64,000 nt of DNA from an uncultured Flavobacteriaceae bacterium. GTDB taxonomy: Bacteria; Bacteroidota; Bacteroidia; Flavobacteriales; Flavobacteriaceae. Shown piece by piece: positions 16,704-24,637 of this stretch (its first letter is position 1; each line of letters opens with the position of its first letter). The notes under the pieces were generated by a model, which saw nothing but the letters and a program-made list of their open reading frames with translations, had not been told where the DNA came from and did no database searches. Location: NCBI GenBank assembly GCA_913065125.1, contig CAJYAG010000001.1:62001-126000 (forward strand). The letters are read 5' to 3'. Made by a program: the position numbers and the translations under genes.

Positions 16704-18935
16704 TTACTTCGCTTTCTCTACTAATTCTAATTGCTCCACTTTTGCTTTGGTAGTAAAAATTCCATAATTGATAAAGATGTTGTTTTTTTCAATTTTATCA
16801 ACTGTGCCAACAGCATTTCCATCAACCAAACGAACTCGGTCGTTAACTTTAAAGACATAAGCCGCTTTTTCTTTGGCAATTTTTGTAGCCTCAATTTTCT
16901 TTTCTTTTCGGACTTCAACTACTTTTTGCAAGACTTCTTTTTCGACTTTTTTAATGGTTTCTTGCTTTTTTTGTGCCACTACTTTTGCAGTTTTCTTTTC
17001 TGTTTTGGTCTTGGGTTTCGCTGGATTTTTCTTTAAGTATTTTGTTTTCTCAGCAGCAATCCATTTTTGCAACTCGGCATTGAATTGCTTTTTATTGTTG
17101 GTTTGTAAGTAATGATTTAACAACTCGTTTACTTTTCTACCAATGGTTAGCATTTTTTGATTGCTATCGTACAACTCTTGAAAATCAGCTAGTTTATCTT
17201 GCACTTTTTGTTCTTTTTCTTGTAAACTCTCAACATGTTCTTTTCCTTTAGAAACTTGTTTTTCTAAGTTGTCAGAATTTTTTTGCAAGCGATTACGCTC
17301 TTTTTGTAGTTTAGAAATGGTTTTATCTAATCGGATTTTCTCTGTCTCAACTCGTTTTTTTGCTTGGTTGATTAAACTAAACGGAATACCATTTTTTTGA
17401 GCAACCTCAAAGGTAAAAGAGCTTCCTGCTTGTCCAACAAACAATTTATACAAAGGTTCTAAAGTACGTTCGTTAAACTGCATATTTGCGTTGGTAACAT
17501 TTTCTAATTCGTTTGCCAACACTTTTAAATTAGAATAATGTGTGGTAATAATTCCGAATGCTTTTTTACTGTAAAATTCTTCCAAGAAAATTTCTGCCAA
17601 AGCGCCACCTAATTCAGGATCAGAACCTGTACCAAACTCATCAATTAAAAACAACGTGTTTTTATTACATTTCCGTAAAAAATAACGCATGTTTTTTAGG
17701 CGATAACTATAGGTGCTTAGTTGATTTTCTATGGATTGATTATCGCCAATATCGGTGAGAATTGTATTGAAAATATAGGTTTCGCTGCGTTCATCAACCG
17801 GAATTAACAAACCACTTTGCAACATTACTTGCAACAAACCAATGGTTTTTAGCGTGATGCTTTTTCCGCCAGCATTTGGTCCAGAAATAACAATTATTTG
17901 CTGTTTTTCATTTAAAATAATGGACTGCGGAACGGTTTCAATCTTTTTTTCTTGATTCTTTTTCCAAAGAATTGGATGATATGCTTTTTTATAATCGATT
18001 TTCTTTTCAGAGGTTATTTTTGGTAAAACTGCATCTAAACTTTTACCATATTTTGCTTTTGCAGCAATAATATCTAAATGTGTTAAATACTGTAAATACA
18101 AATGTAATAACGGCACAAAAGGTTTAATTTCTGCCGCTAATTCTTTAAGTATTTTGGTAACTTCTTGTTTTTCTTCGTAAGTTAAATTTTGTAATTCTCT
18201 ATCGTAATTTAAAGTAGCTTGTGGCGCAATATAAACGATGCTACCAGATTTAGAAGACCCTAAAAAGTTTCCTTTTACTTTGCGTCTGTGCATTGCTAAC
18301 ACTGCTAAAACTCTATGATTATCAACAACAGATTCTCTAATATCATCTAAAAAGCCAGCAGCAGCATATTTGCTTAAATCTCTTGTAAAACTTTCGCCAA
18401 TTTTACCGCGAATTTTAGCAATCTCTTTTCTAATTTCTTTTAATTGTGGCGATGCAGTATTGGCAACTTCTCCGTAAGAAGTAATAATCTTATTGATTGC
18501 GCTTATAATTGCTGACGTATATTCAATTTCTTGACTAATACGTTGTATGGTAGGAAAATAAGTTTCGAATTTTGTAAAGAATTTTAGCAATTCGTTTACC
18601 GTTTCAGAAACAGTGGTAATTTTTAAAAAAGCACTTGCTTCTAAAAAACTATTCTCAATATTTAGTGTAAATATTTCTTTAGAAATATCTTCAAATCCAT
18701 GATTCGGAATTTTATTCTCACTAATAAATGAAGATAAATATTCGTTTACCAAATTTAATTCTTGCTGCAATAATTCTGCATCTTCAATTGGTTTGATGTT
18801 TAGAACTTCGGATTTTCCTAATTCAGAAATACAGTATTCCGCTACATGTTCTAAAACTGTAGGGAACTCTAAATCTTGCAATGTTTTTTCTGAAATATTC
18901 TTAGCCAAACTAGTATCTTTGATTTTCGCTGTCAT
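16704..18935 (-). CDS. mutS2: MutS2-type ATPase lacking the Smr nuclease domain
   Basis: A 743-residue protein with the MutS core and ABC-type ATPase: Walker A GPNAGGKS at 352-359, Walker B LFLIDEFGTGSDP near 430-442, and ITTHY after it. A coiled coil (about 520-600) and a very lysine-rich linker (about 635-690) follow, then a small KOW-like module (VFKVNDRVRLVDGNAVGTVDK). The protein ends there, so the C-terminal Smr endonuclease domain of Bacillus and Helicobacter MutS2 is missing, apparently a family trait in Flavobacteria. MutS2 suppresses recombination and rescues collided ribosomes. The start codon lies in a dispersed repeat (18930-18993). Confidence 0.9.
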   Translation of the reverse strand: MTAKIKDTSLAKNISEKTLQDLEFPTVLEHVAEYCISELGKSEVLNIKPIEDAELLQQELNLVNEYLSSFISENKIPNHGFEDISKEIFTLNIENSFLEASAFLKITTVSETVNELLKFFTKFETYFPTIQRISQEIEYTSAIISAINKIITSYGEVANTASPQLKEIRKEIAKIRGKIGESFTRDLSKYAAAGFLDDIRESVVDNHRVLAVLAMHRRKVKGNFLGSSKSGSIVYIAPQATLNYDRELQNLTYEEKQEVTKILKELAAEIKPFVPLLHLYLQYLTHLDIIAAKAKYGKSLDAVLPKITSEKKIDYKKAYHPILWKKNQEKKIETVPQSIILNEKQQIIVISGPNAGGKSITLKTIGLLQVMLQSGLLIPVDERSETYIFNTILTDIGDNQSIENQLSTYSYRLKNMRYFLRKCNKNTLFLIDEFGTGSDPELGGALAEIFLEEFYSKKAFGIITTHYSNLKVLANELENVTNANMQFNERTLEPLYKLFVGQAGSSFTFEVAQKNGIPFSLINQAKKRVETEKIRLDKTISKLQKERNRLQKNSDNLEKQVSKGKEHVESLQEKEQKVQDKLADFQELYDSNQKMLTIGRKVNELLNHYLQTNNKKQFNAELQKWIAAEKTKYLKKNPAKPKTKTEKKTAKVVAQKKQETIKKVEKEVLQKVVEVRKEKKIEATKIAKEKAAYVFKVNDRVRLVDGNAVGTVDKIEKNNIFINYGIFTTKAKVEQLELVEKAK

Positions 18936-18993
18936 TCCGACTGAAATAGAGGAATCTTAGAATACAGATCTCTCGACTCTGCTCTAGATGACA
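18930..18993. repeat. 64-bp repeat element with terminal TGTCAT/ATGACA, overlapping the mutS2 start
   Basis: Begins TGTCATTCCGACTGAAATAG and ends CTCGACTCTGCTCTAGATGACA in part (last 20: CGACTCTGCTCTAGATGACA), giving 6-bp terminal inverted repeats. Same CTCGACTCYGCTC core as the copies near 14260 and 47400. The minus-strand ATG of mutS2 (18933-18935) is part of its left end. Confidence 0.65.
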
Positions 18994-19035
18994 TTTAATT
19001 AAATGTACAAACAGCGATAGCAAAAATAAGAAAGT

Positions 19036-19701
19036 ATGCATCTAAATATATCGGATTCTTGGAAAAATATTTTACAATCAGAATTTGAGAAACCGTATTT
19101 TAAAAATTTAATCGATTTTGTAAAATCAGAATATCAAAATTCGACTTGTTTTCCGGATAAAAAAGACATTTTTGCAGCTTTTAATGCGTGCTCCTTTGAT
19201 GGTTTAAAACTGGTGATAATTGGACAGGATCCATATCATGGAATCGGACAAGCAAATGGTTTGTGTTTTTCTGTTTATGATGGAATAAAACATCCACCTT
19301 CATTACAAAATATATTTAAAGAATTAGAAGCAGATTTACAAATTCCAATTCCGGTTTCAGGAGATTTAACTCGTTGGGCTACACAAGGAGTTTTATTGTT
19401 AAATGCAACGTTAACAGTTAGAGCACACGAAGCAGGAAGTCATCAAAAACAATGTTGGGAAACATTTACAAATGCTGTAATTTCAAAAATATCCGAAGAA
19501 AAAGAAAATGTTGTTTTTTTACTTTGGGGCGGATTTGCACACAAAAAAGGAAAGAAAATTGATGCAAAAAAACATCATATATTAACAACAGGACATCCGT
19601 CGCCATTAAGCGCAAATCGTGGTTACTGGTTTGGTAACAAACACTTTTCTACAACAAATGAAATCTTAAATAAGCTAGGAGAATCAAAAATTGATTGGTA
19701 A
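19036..19701 (+). CDS. ung: Uracil-DNA glycosylase, family 1
   Basis: A 221-residue enzyme of standard length. The water-activating loop GQDPYH is at 63-68 with catalytic Asp65, and the DNA-intercalating loop HPSPLSA lies near 187-193; LLLNATLTVR is also conserved. It removes uracil from DNA to start base-excision repair. It is divergent from mutS2, with the promoter region shared with the dispersed repeat at 18930-18993. Confidence 0.97.
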   Translation: MHLNISDSWKNILQSEFEKPYFKNLIDFVKSEYQNSTCFPDKKDIFAAFNACSFDGLKLVIIGQDPYHGIGQANGLCFSVYDGIKHPPSLQNIFKELEADLQIPIPVSGDLTRWATQGVLLLNATLTVRAHEAGSHQKQCWETFTNAVISKISEEKENVVFLLWGGFAHKKGKKIDAKKHHILTTGHPSPLSANRGYWFGNKHFSTTNEILNKLGESKIDW

Positions 19702-19780
19702 TTTATTTTGCCAATTATTTGTTGAAGAACACCAGATAATCTCGATATTTTGTGCCTAACGAATAAAAATAATATAAACT

Positions 19781-19826
19781 TATTAACATATGTTAATAGA
19801 TTTTAGAATAAAGTGATGTATATTTG
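19781..19826 (+). promoter_or_regulatory. 18-bp perfect palindrome upstream of a TATATTTG promoter box
   Basis: TATTAACATATGTTAATA (19781-19798) is a perfect palindrome. Twenty bases further on is TATATTTG (19819-19826), an exact TAnnTTTG -7 box. The palindrome therefore covers the place of the -33 element, where a dimeric regulator would control the transcript that begins near 19832. Confidence 0.65.
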
Positions 19827-19831
19827 AATTA

Positions 19832-19916
19832 TAGACATCCCCTAAATGTCTAATAATTCACCCTCGAATTAATTTATTTAAAAAAGACTTACCTTAAAAT
19901 GGTGAGTCTTTTTTTT
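19832..19916 (+). ncRNA. Putative small RNA with own promoter and terminator
   Basis: A transcript starting just after the TATATTTG box would be about 85 nt. It opens with a hairpin (TAGACAT, loop CCCCTAA, ATGTCTA; 19832-19852), has an unpaired AT-rich middle with CACCCTCGAATTAA, and ends in an intrinsic terminator. No normal gene fits; the only frame is an eight-codon one (ATG at 19846, peptide MSNNSPSN). It could be a regulatory RNA or a leader-peptide unit. Rfam comparison, including Flavobacteria-specific classes, was not possible. Confidence 0.5.
19880..19916 (+). terminator. Intrinsic terminator of the putative small RNA
   Basis: Stem AAAAAAGACTTACC with GGTGAGTCTTTTTT (one G-T pair), loop TTAAAAT, then further T residues. 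Confidence 0.85.
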
Positions 19917-19938
19917 GTGACCAAAGCATGTTAAAGGC

Positions 19939-19967
19939 AAAAAAAAATCCGCTATAAAAGCGGATTT
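19939..19967 (-). terminator. Intrinsic terminator of the small lipoprotein gene
   Basis: Stem AAATCCGCT/AGCGGATTT (19945-19953 with 19959-19967), five-base loop, T run on the minus strand. It lies 24 bp past the stop at 19992. Confidence 0.85.
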
Positions 19968-19991
19968 ATTGAATTTGAATAAGACAGTCAA

Positions 19992-20156
19992 CTACTTAAC
20001 CGTTGCTTTTGCAACAAGGGTTGTTTGTTGAAAGTTTTGTTGAGTTTGTTTCGTTGATGTGTTTTCTGCTAAACCACAGCTAGCTGAAGTACTTCGACAT
20101 GAAGTGATATTCAGAACTCCAAATGTACAAATTGCAATAAATACTACTTTTTTCAT
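19992..20156 (-). CDS. Small lipoprotein of 54 residues
   Basis: Found by translating the gap between ung and 20178 by eye. ATG at 20156, stop TAG at 19992-19994. The product is MKKVVFIAICTFGVLN then ITSC, a good lipobox with Cys20, followed by a short polar Ser/Thr/Gln-rich tail (RSTSASCGLAENTSTK...). Its own terminator follows directly. It is probably anchored in a membrane by lipid. Short proteins that begin this way and contain a CGLA motif are, from memory, widespread in Flavobacteriaceae; their role is unknown. Confidence 0.75.
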   Translation of the reverse strand: MKKVVFIAICTFGVLNITSCRSTSASCGLAENTSTKQTQQNFQQTTLVAKATVK

Positions 20157-20177
20157 TTTAATCTCAAATTTAAAAGT

Positions 20178-21038
20178 CTAAATGTACATATTTTTAATGA
20201 ACTTTTTAGCATCTGCTTTCGAGTCTATAACGTTAAATGCAATCATTTTATTTTGAATCTCATTAATTAATTCTGCCGAAATTGGTTTTTTACTTTCCCA
20301 TTCAGTAATCGATAACCATTTTTGGATATCTTCTAACTTTTGTTGATAGCGTTTAGAAAGGATGGCGTCTATATTTTCTATCTCTTTAAAAGCAACTGTT
20401 TTGCTATTGATTAGATTTAAAATCTCTTTAATTTCTTCTGGGTGATTTTCTAGAACTTCATTTCTAACAGCAATTACAAAGCAAGGCCATGGAGTAGGGC
20501 AGTTTCCTATTCTTCTGAAAGTAGCATCATCAACTAAAGGTTTTGTTGTAAAATGTTCCCACATAAAATAATCTGCTTTTCCGTTTTTAAGAGCCTCAAT
20601 TCCGCCTTCTAAATCGCCAACAACTTTAAATTGTAACCTATTGATGTTCCAACCATTATTATATGCGTTAACAATTGCCATTAAATGCGAACCAGATCCA
20701 AAGCGACTGATAGCAATGGTAGCATGTTCTAAATCAGAAATTTGCTGAAAAGAAGAATTGTTTGCCACATGAATTCCCCAAAGTAACGGACTTTTAACAA
20801 AAGTTTGTACAATTTTTGACGGATTTCCTTCTCCGATATCTTTGATGATTCCTTCAGTTAAAATAATGGCAATATCTATTTCAGAATTCCGAAGTGCCGC
20901 ATTCATTTGTCCGGTACCACCAGGAAAATCTTTCCAGCGTAAATTGATGTTGTGTTTTGCGAATTCTTTGTTTTTAAGCGTTAAGTACCAAGGATAATTA
21001 AAATGCTCTGGAACACCGCCAATTGTTAGGTTTATCAT
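20178..21038 (-). CDS. Cytosolic periplasmic-binding-protein-like protein (Ca3427/THI5-like fold)
   Basis: A 286-residue protein of the type II solute-binding fold: GGVPEHFNYPWYL at 7-19, DFPGGTGQMNAALRNSEIDIAI, SRFGSGSHLM and ADYFMWEHFTTKP are characteristic of the group that includes the fungal protein Ca3427. There is no signal peptide or lipobox, and no ABC permease or ATPase gene is near, so it is not a standard transporter subunit and probably acts in the cytoplasm. It overlaps the upstream small gene by 4 bp (ATGA) and is coupled through it to a nucleoside phosphorylase, so a nucleoside or pyrimidine-like ligand is possible. Confidence 0.75.
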   Translation of the reverse strand: MINLTIGGVPEHFNYPWYLTLKNKEFAKHNINLRWKDFPGGTGQMNAALRNSEIDIAIILTEGIIKDIGEGNPSKIVQTFVKSPLLWGIHVANNSSFQQISDLEHATIAISRFGSGSHLMAIVNAYNNGWNINRLQFKVVGDLEGGIEALKNGKADYFMWEHFTTKPLVDDATFRRIGNCPTPWPCFVIAVRNEVLENHPEEIKEILNLINSKTVAFKEIENIDAILSKRYQQKLEDIQKWLSITEWESKKPISAELINEIQNKMIAFNVIDSKADAKKFIKNMYI

Positions 21039-21361
21039 GAAATAATTAAAGCTATTATTAAAATTATTAAACTAAATAAAAATAAACTAAAAATTAGATA
21101 TAAGAAGTTCTGAGTAATTTTTGGAAACCTTGTTTCTATATAAGGTAAAGAATCTAAGAAAATTTCTAATTGATTTTCTTTACAAATTGTATCAAATTTT
21201 ATTCTGTCAGAATTTTTTATATAATATTTAGTTGATCTAGAATTTGTTTGATATTCTAATTCGTTATGAAATTCAATATTGTTTTCAAATAACAATCTTT
21301 CTAGAGTTAAAGTATCTTCAAATCTAATATTAAATTTAAAATCTTCTTGACCATTAAACAT
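21035..21361 (-). CDS. Small tail-anchored protein of unknown function
   Basis: A 108-residue protein with a soluble N-terminal part (FKFNIRFEDTLTLERLLFENNIEF...) and one C-terminal membrane helix (FLYLIFSLFLFSLIILIIALII). Its ends overlap both neighbours (TAATG with the phosphorylase gene, ATGA with the binding-protein gene), so translational coupling is likely. The N-terminal fold could be an ACT- or DUF2007-like small module, but no motif proves it. Confidence 0.65.
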   Translation of the reverse strand: MFNGQEDFKFNIRFEDTLTLERLLFENNIEFHNELEYQTNSRSTKYYIKNSDRIKFDTICKENQLEIFLDSLPYIETRFPKITQNFLYLIFSLFLFSLIILIIALIIS

Positions 21362-22227
21362 TATTCAGTTAATTTATCCAACGTATACAAAATCAAATCA
21401 TCAACAACTTTTGCATAATCTTTACTAAAAGTTCCGTTTGCTCTGTTAGCAATAATTGCATTCATTGAACATGCGTGATGTCCTAATAACTTAGACAATC
21501 CATAAATTGCAGACGTTTCCATTTCTAAATTGGTAACACGTAATCCGTTATAATTAAAACTATCAATTTTAGAATTTAAATCAGCATCTTGTAAAGCCAA
21601 ACGCAACACGCGTCCTTGTGGCCCATAAAATCCTCCAGCAGTTGCTGTCATTCCTTTGAAAATTTTTTCTGAAGAAATTTTAGCTTCTAATTCTTTGCTA
21701 TTTTCAATAATAATTGGATGGCATTTTTTAGCACTCCAGTTGGTGTGTTTCACAAATGCATTTTCTATTTCTGGATGAGAGATTTCATCAACTTGATACG
21801 ACAACATCATTCCGTTTAAATCCAATCCAAAAGTGCTCATTAAAAAACTATCAACAGGAATGTCGTTTTGTAAAGAGCCAGAAGTGCCAACTCTAACAAT
21901 ATTTAAAGCAGTGTGAGTTGGTTTTATGGTTCTGGTTGCTAAATCAATATTTACCAAAGCATCTAATTCATTGATCACAATATCAATATTATCAGGACCG
22001 ATTCCGGTTGAAATAACCGAAATACGTTTGCCTTTATACAAGCCAGTTGACGTTTTAAATTCTCGTTTTTGAGTCGTAAATTCTACAGAATCGAAATGGT
22101 TCGTAATTTTATCTACGCGATCTTGATCGCCTACAAAAATAATATCTGTAGCAATGTTTTCTGGAAGTAAATTTAAATGATAAACGCTTCCGTTTGGGTT
22201 TAAAATCAGTTCTGATTCTTGTATCAT
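21361..22227 (-). CDS. Nucleoside phosphorylase (uridine phosphorylase-like)
   Basis: A 288-residue member of the PNP/UDP superfamily. IIFVGDQDRVDKI near the start, STGIGPDNIDIVINEL for phosphate and ribose, RVGTSGSLQ, and the base/ribose site NLEMETSAIYGL (Glu-Met-Glu) are all present. It splits a nucleoside with phosphate into base and ribose 1-phosphate. Uridine is the best guess, but specificity cannot be fixed. It lies inside a four-gene overlapping set (DUF1835 protein upstream; small membrane protein and binding-protein homologue downstream). Confidence 0.88.
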   Translation of the reverse strand: MIQESELILNPNGSVYHLNLLPENIATDIIFVGDQDRVDKITNHFDSVEFTTQKREFKTSTGLYKGKRISVISTGIGPDNIDIVINELDALVNIDLATRTIKPTHTALNIVRVGTSGSLQNDIPVDSFLMSTFGLDLNGMMLSYQVDEISHPEIENAFVKHTNWSAKKCHPIIIENSKELEAKISSEKIFKGMTATAGGFYGPQGRVLRLALQDADLNSKIDSFNYNGLRVTNLEMETSAIYGLSKLLGHHACSMNAIIANRANGTFSKDYAKVVDDLILYTLDKLTE

Positions 22228-23171
22228 AAAGAGGTAATTTTCAATAACTTTTGTGTTGAGTTATCGTATAAGAAATTGTATTTTTTTGCGCCACCTAAAA
22301 ACGAGAAATCATTTCGCATATTGGCGTAGGTGTTTAGTACTTGTTGTTGGACTTTTACACCCGTTTTATTCAGTTTTACTGGAGCAAAAGAGGAAAAGTA
22401 ACCTTTTAAATCTGCAATTTGTTTTTTGTATTGTAGGTCTCCAAAACCATATTGATTTTCATGGTGTAAAACGGCGCTAATTAATTCTTCTTCTGAATTT
22501 AATTTAGAATTAACAGCAATGTCAAGAATACTGTTTTCTGTTTTGTTCAGTCCATTTCCAATAGAAGGAAAGCGTTGTAAATGCGCTAATAAGCTATCAA
22601 TTAGATAAGTAAAAGTGGTGTTTTGTTGATATTGATATACGTTTTGTAATTTAATTGGGTCGTTAGAACAGTACAATTGCCACACATAATCTGCATAGGC
22701 AATGTCATCAATTGTTAATTCTATTTTATTTTTATAATGTACTTTAAGTTGCTTTTCTGATAGTTCTGATAAGCCAAGTAATTTGTTGCTTCCTTTAACT
22801 TTTCCACTACAAACCAACGAAATTTTTCTGCCTTTTCTGTATTTTTTTAACCAGCTGATCACAGCAATCATATTTATTTGACAAAACAAATCATACTCAA
22901 ACCACAACACAATTTCTTCTTGCGATTTCTGATTGCATAAATTTCGATATTCTTTTAGCGTTAAATCGATGAATTGTTTTTTGGTAACTTTATACGATTG
23001 TTTTAAGAATTCGAATCTAGCTTTCCAAAAAGGTTCACTACCAACATGTACATTCGTTTTACCTTCACACAACATTTCTCTCCATGTAATAAAATCACCT
23101 TTAATGTTTATTTTTTTTAAATAATTGGTAGTGCTATCGCCATTTGTGATGTGTAAAATTGAAGTTTTCAT
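22224..23171 (-). CDS. DUF1835 domain protein
   Basis: A 315-residue soluble protein. The N-terminus SILHITNGDSTTNYL, then FITWREMLCEGKT and the acidic/aromatic stretch EEIVLWFEYDLFCQINM, is typical of DUF1835 proteins. No enzymatic residues are known to me for the family. It overlaps the nucleoside phosphorylase start by 4 bp (ATGA), so a link to nucleotide metabolism is possible but unproven. Confidence 0.78.
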   Translation of the reverse strand: MKTSILHITNGDSTTNYLKKINIKGDFITWREMLCEGKTNVHVGSEPFWKARFEFLKQSYKVTKKQFIDLTLKEYRNLCNQKSQEEIVLWFEYDLFCQINMIAVISWLKKYRKGRKISLVCSGKVKGSNKLLGLSELSEKQLKVHYKNKIELTIDDIAYADYVWQLYCSNDPIKLQNVYQYQQNTTFTYLIDSLLAHLQRFPSIGNGLNKTENSILDIAVNSKLNSEEELISAVLHHENQYGFGDLQYKKQIADLKGYFSSFAPVKLNKTGVKVQQQVLNTYANMRNDFSFLGGAKKYNFLYDNSTQKLLKITSL

Positions 23172-23231
23172 AATTAAAAAACGATGCTAATTTTTATTTA
23201 TTTTTAAGTTGCTATACTTTAACGTTTTGTG

Positions 23232-23555
23232 TTAACCACCAACGCGTTTTACTTTAAAACCTTTATCCCTTAACATCGTCATTATTCGATCTCTATAATC
23301 ACCTTGGATAATGATTTTATCATCTTTAAAACTTCCACCTACAGAAAGTGTTGTTTTAATTTCTTTAGCTAATATTTTGAAGTCTGATGTTGCTCCTGTA
23401 TAGCCTTCTAAAATAGTAATAGGTTTTCCTTTTCGTTTTTCATATTTACAAATGATTGGTTCGTCTTGTAACCAAATAGCTGATTTTTTTTCAACCTTTT
23501 CAAGAACTTCTTTGTGTTCAGGAAATAAGTTTTTAAGTTGATCTTTTAAATCCAT
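23232..23555 (-). CDS. yciH: SUI1/eIF1-like translation factor (YciH family)
   Basis: A 107-residue protein, start chosen at the ATG at 23555 (MDLKDQLKNLF); the frame extends further only with a TTG inside repeat DNA. The C-terminal 75 residues match SUI1: KRKGKPITILEGYTGA, LAKEIKTTLSVGGSFKD and IIIQGDYRDRIMTMLRDKGF. In bacteria the YciH protein affects initiation fidelity and stress translation. A palindromic AT-rich repeat lies immediately upstream, so the promoter is probably inside or beyond it. Confidence 0.9.
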   Translation of the reverse strand: MDLKDQLKNLFPEHKEVLEKVEKKSAIWLQDEPIICKYEKRKGKPITILEGYTGATSDFKILAKEIKTTLSVGGSFKDDKIIIQGDYRDRIMTMLRDKGFKVKRVGG

Positions 23556-23561
23556 TATTTC

Positions 23562-23630
23562 AATTGTCAATTATCAATAAACAATTATCAATAAACAATT
23601 ATCAATTGATAATTGTTTATTGATAATTGT
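23562..23630. repeat. AT-rich direct repeats leading into a 50-bp perfect palindrome
   Basis: AATTATCAATAAAC is repeated with a 14-bp period (from about 23569), and 23581-23630 is a perfect 50-bp palindrome centred on ATCAATTGAT (23601-23610). Nearly all bases are A or T. It sits in the 76 bp between the stop of the 2-oxoglutarate oxygenase gene and the start of the SUI1 gene, both on the minus strand, and may act as that oxygenase gene's terminator. Confidence 0.85.
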
Positions 23631-23631
23631 A

Positions 23632-24579
23632 TTATTTTTTAAGTCCTAATTCTCTTAATCGTTCATCTAAAAATTCGCCAGCAGTAATATCATCAAACTG
23701 TTTTGGGTTTTCTGCATCAATACAACTTTCTAAGACATCTAGTTTCATGTCAGAAACGGGATGCATAAAAAACGGAATCGAATAACGAGAAGTTCCCCAC
23801 ATTTCTTTTGGCGGATTTGTAACGCGGTGAATAGTAGATTTTAGTTTGTTATTAGAATGTCTAGATAACATATCGCCAACGTTAATCATTAATTCATCTG
23901 GTTCTGCAACAGCATCAATCCAATCTCCCTTATGATTTTGAACTTGTAATCCTTTTCCTTGGGCGCCCATTAATAAGGTAATTAAATTAATGTCTCCATG
24001 TGCTGCAGCTCTTTCTGCACCTTTTGGTTCTGTTTTTATTGGCGGATAATGAATTGGTCGTAAAATACTATTTCCGTTTTTGATGTACTTATCAAAATAG
24101 GTTTCTTCTAAACCTAAATGTAAAGACAAAGAACGCAAGACGTATTTTGCTGTTTTCTCTAACATTTGATAGGTTTGTTTACCAACTTCATTAAATTTTG
24201 GTAATTCTTCTACAGTTACATTAGCTGGGTATTCTTTTGCGTATTTTGAATCTCTATCTACATACTGACCAAAATGCCAAAACTCTTTTAAATCGCCCTC
24301 TTTTTTTCCTTTTGCAGATTCTTTACCAAAAGAAACATAACCACGCTGACCACCAATTCCTGGGATTTCGTATTTCTCTTTTACTTCAGTAGGTAAATCA
24401 AAAAAGTTTTTAATTTCAGTATATAAATCATCAACTAATTTATCGTCTAAAAAATGACCTTTTAATGCAACAAAACCAATGTTTTCGTAAGCATGTCCAA
24501 TTTCTTTTATAAACTGTTGTTTTCTTTGAGGATCATCCGATAAAAAATCGGCTAAATTAACGCTAGGTATGTTATTCAT
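23632..24579 (-). CDS. 2-oxoglutarate/Fe(II) oxygenase, isopenicillin-N-synthase-like
   Basis: A 315-residue protein. The N-terminal DIOX_N region (VNLADFLSDDPQRKQQFIKEIG, GFVALKGH) is followed by the catalytic jelly roll with iron ligands in AAHGDINLITLL (His, Asp) and STIHRVTNP (His), and the 2-oxoglutarate-binding RYSIPFF. It is expected to hydroxylate or oxidise a small molecule using O2 and 2-oxoglutarate. No biosynthetic partner is adjacent, so the substrate is unknown. Confidence 0.88.
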   Translation of the reverse strand: MNNIPSVNLADFLSDDPQRKQQFIKEIGHAYENIGFVALKGHFLDDKLVDDLYTEIKNFFDLPTEVKEKYEIPGIGGQRGYVSFGKESAKGKKEGDLKEFWHFGQYVDRDSKYAKEYPANVTVEELPKFNEVGKQTYQMLEKTAKYVLRSLSLHLGLEETYFDKYIKNGNSILRPIHYPPIKTEPKGAERAAAHGDINLITLLMGAQGKGLQVQNHKGDWIDAVAEPDELMINVGDMLSRHSNNKLKSTIHRVTNPPKEMWGTSRYSIPFFMHPVSDMKLDVLESCIDAENPKQFDDITAGEFLDERLRELGLKK

Positions 24580-24637
24580 TTTAATAAATTTTAATAAAGG
24601 AAGATAAAGTTACTAAAAACAAGTAATAAAAATAGCA

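Noticed and set aside
19846..19872. Eight-codon frame MSNNSPSN in the putative small RNA
   Set aside because: Too short to support as a gene; its ATG lies in the hairpin. Kept only as an alternative reading of the RNA.
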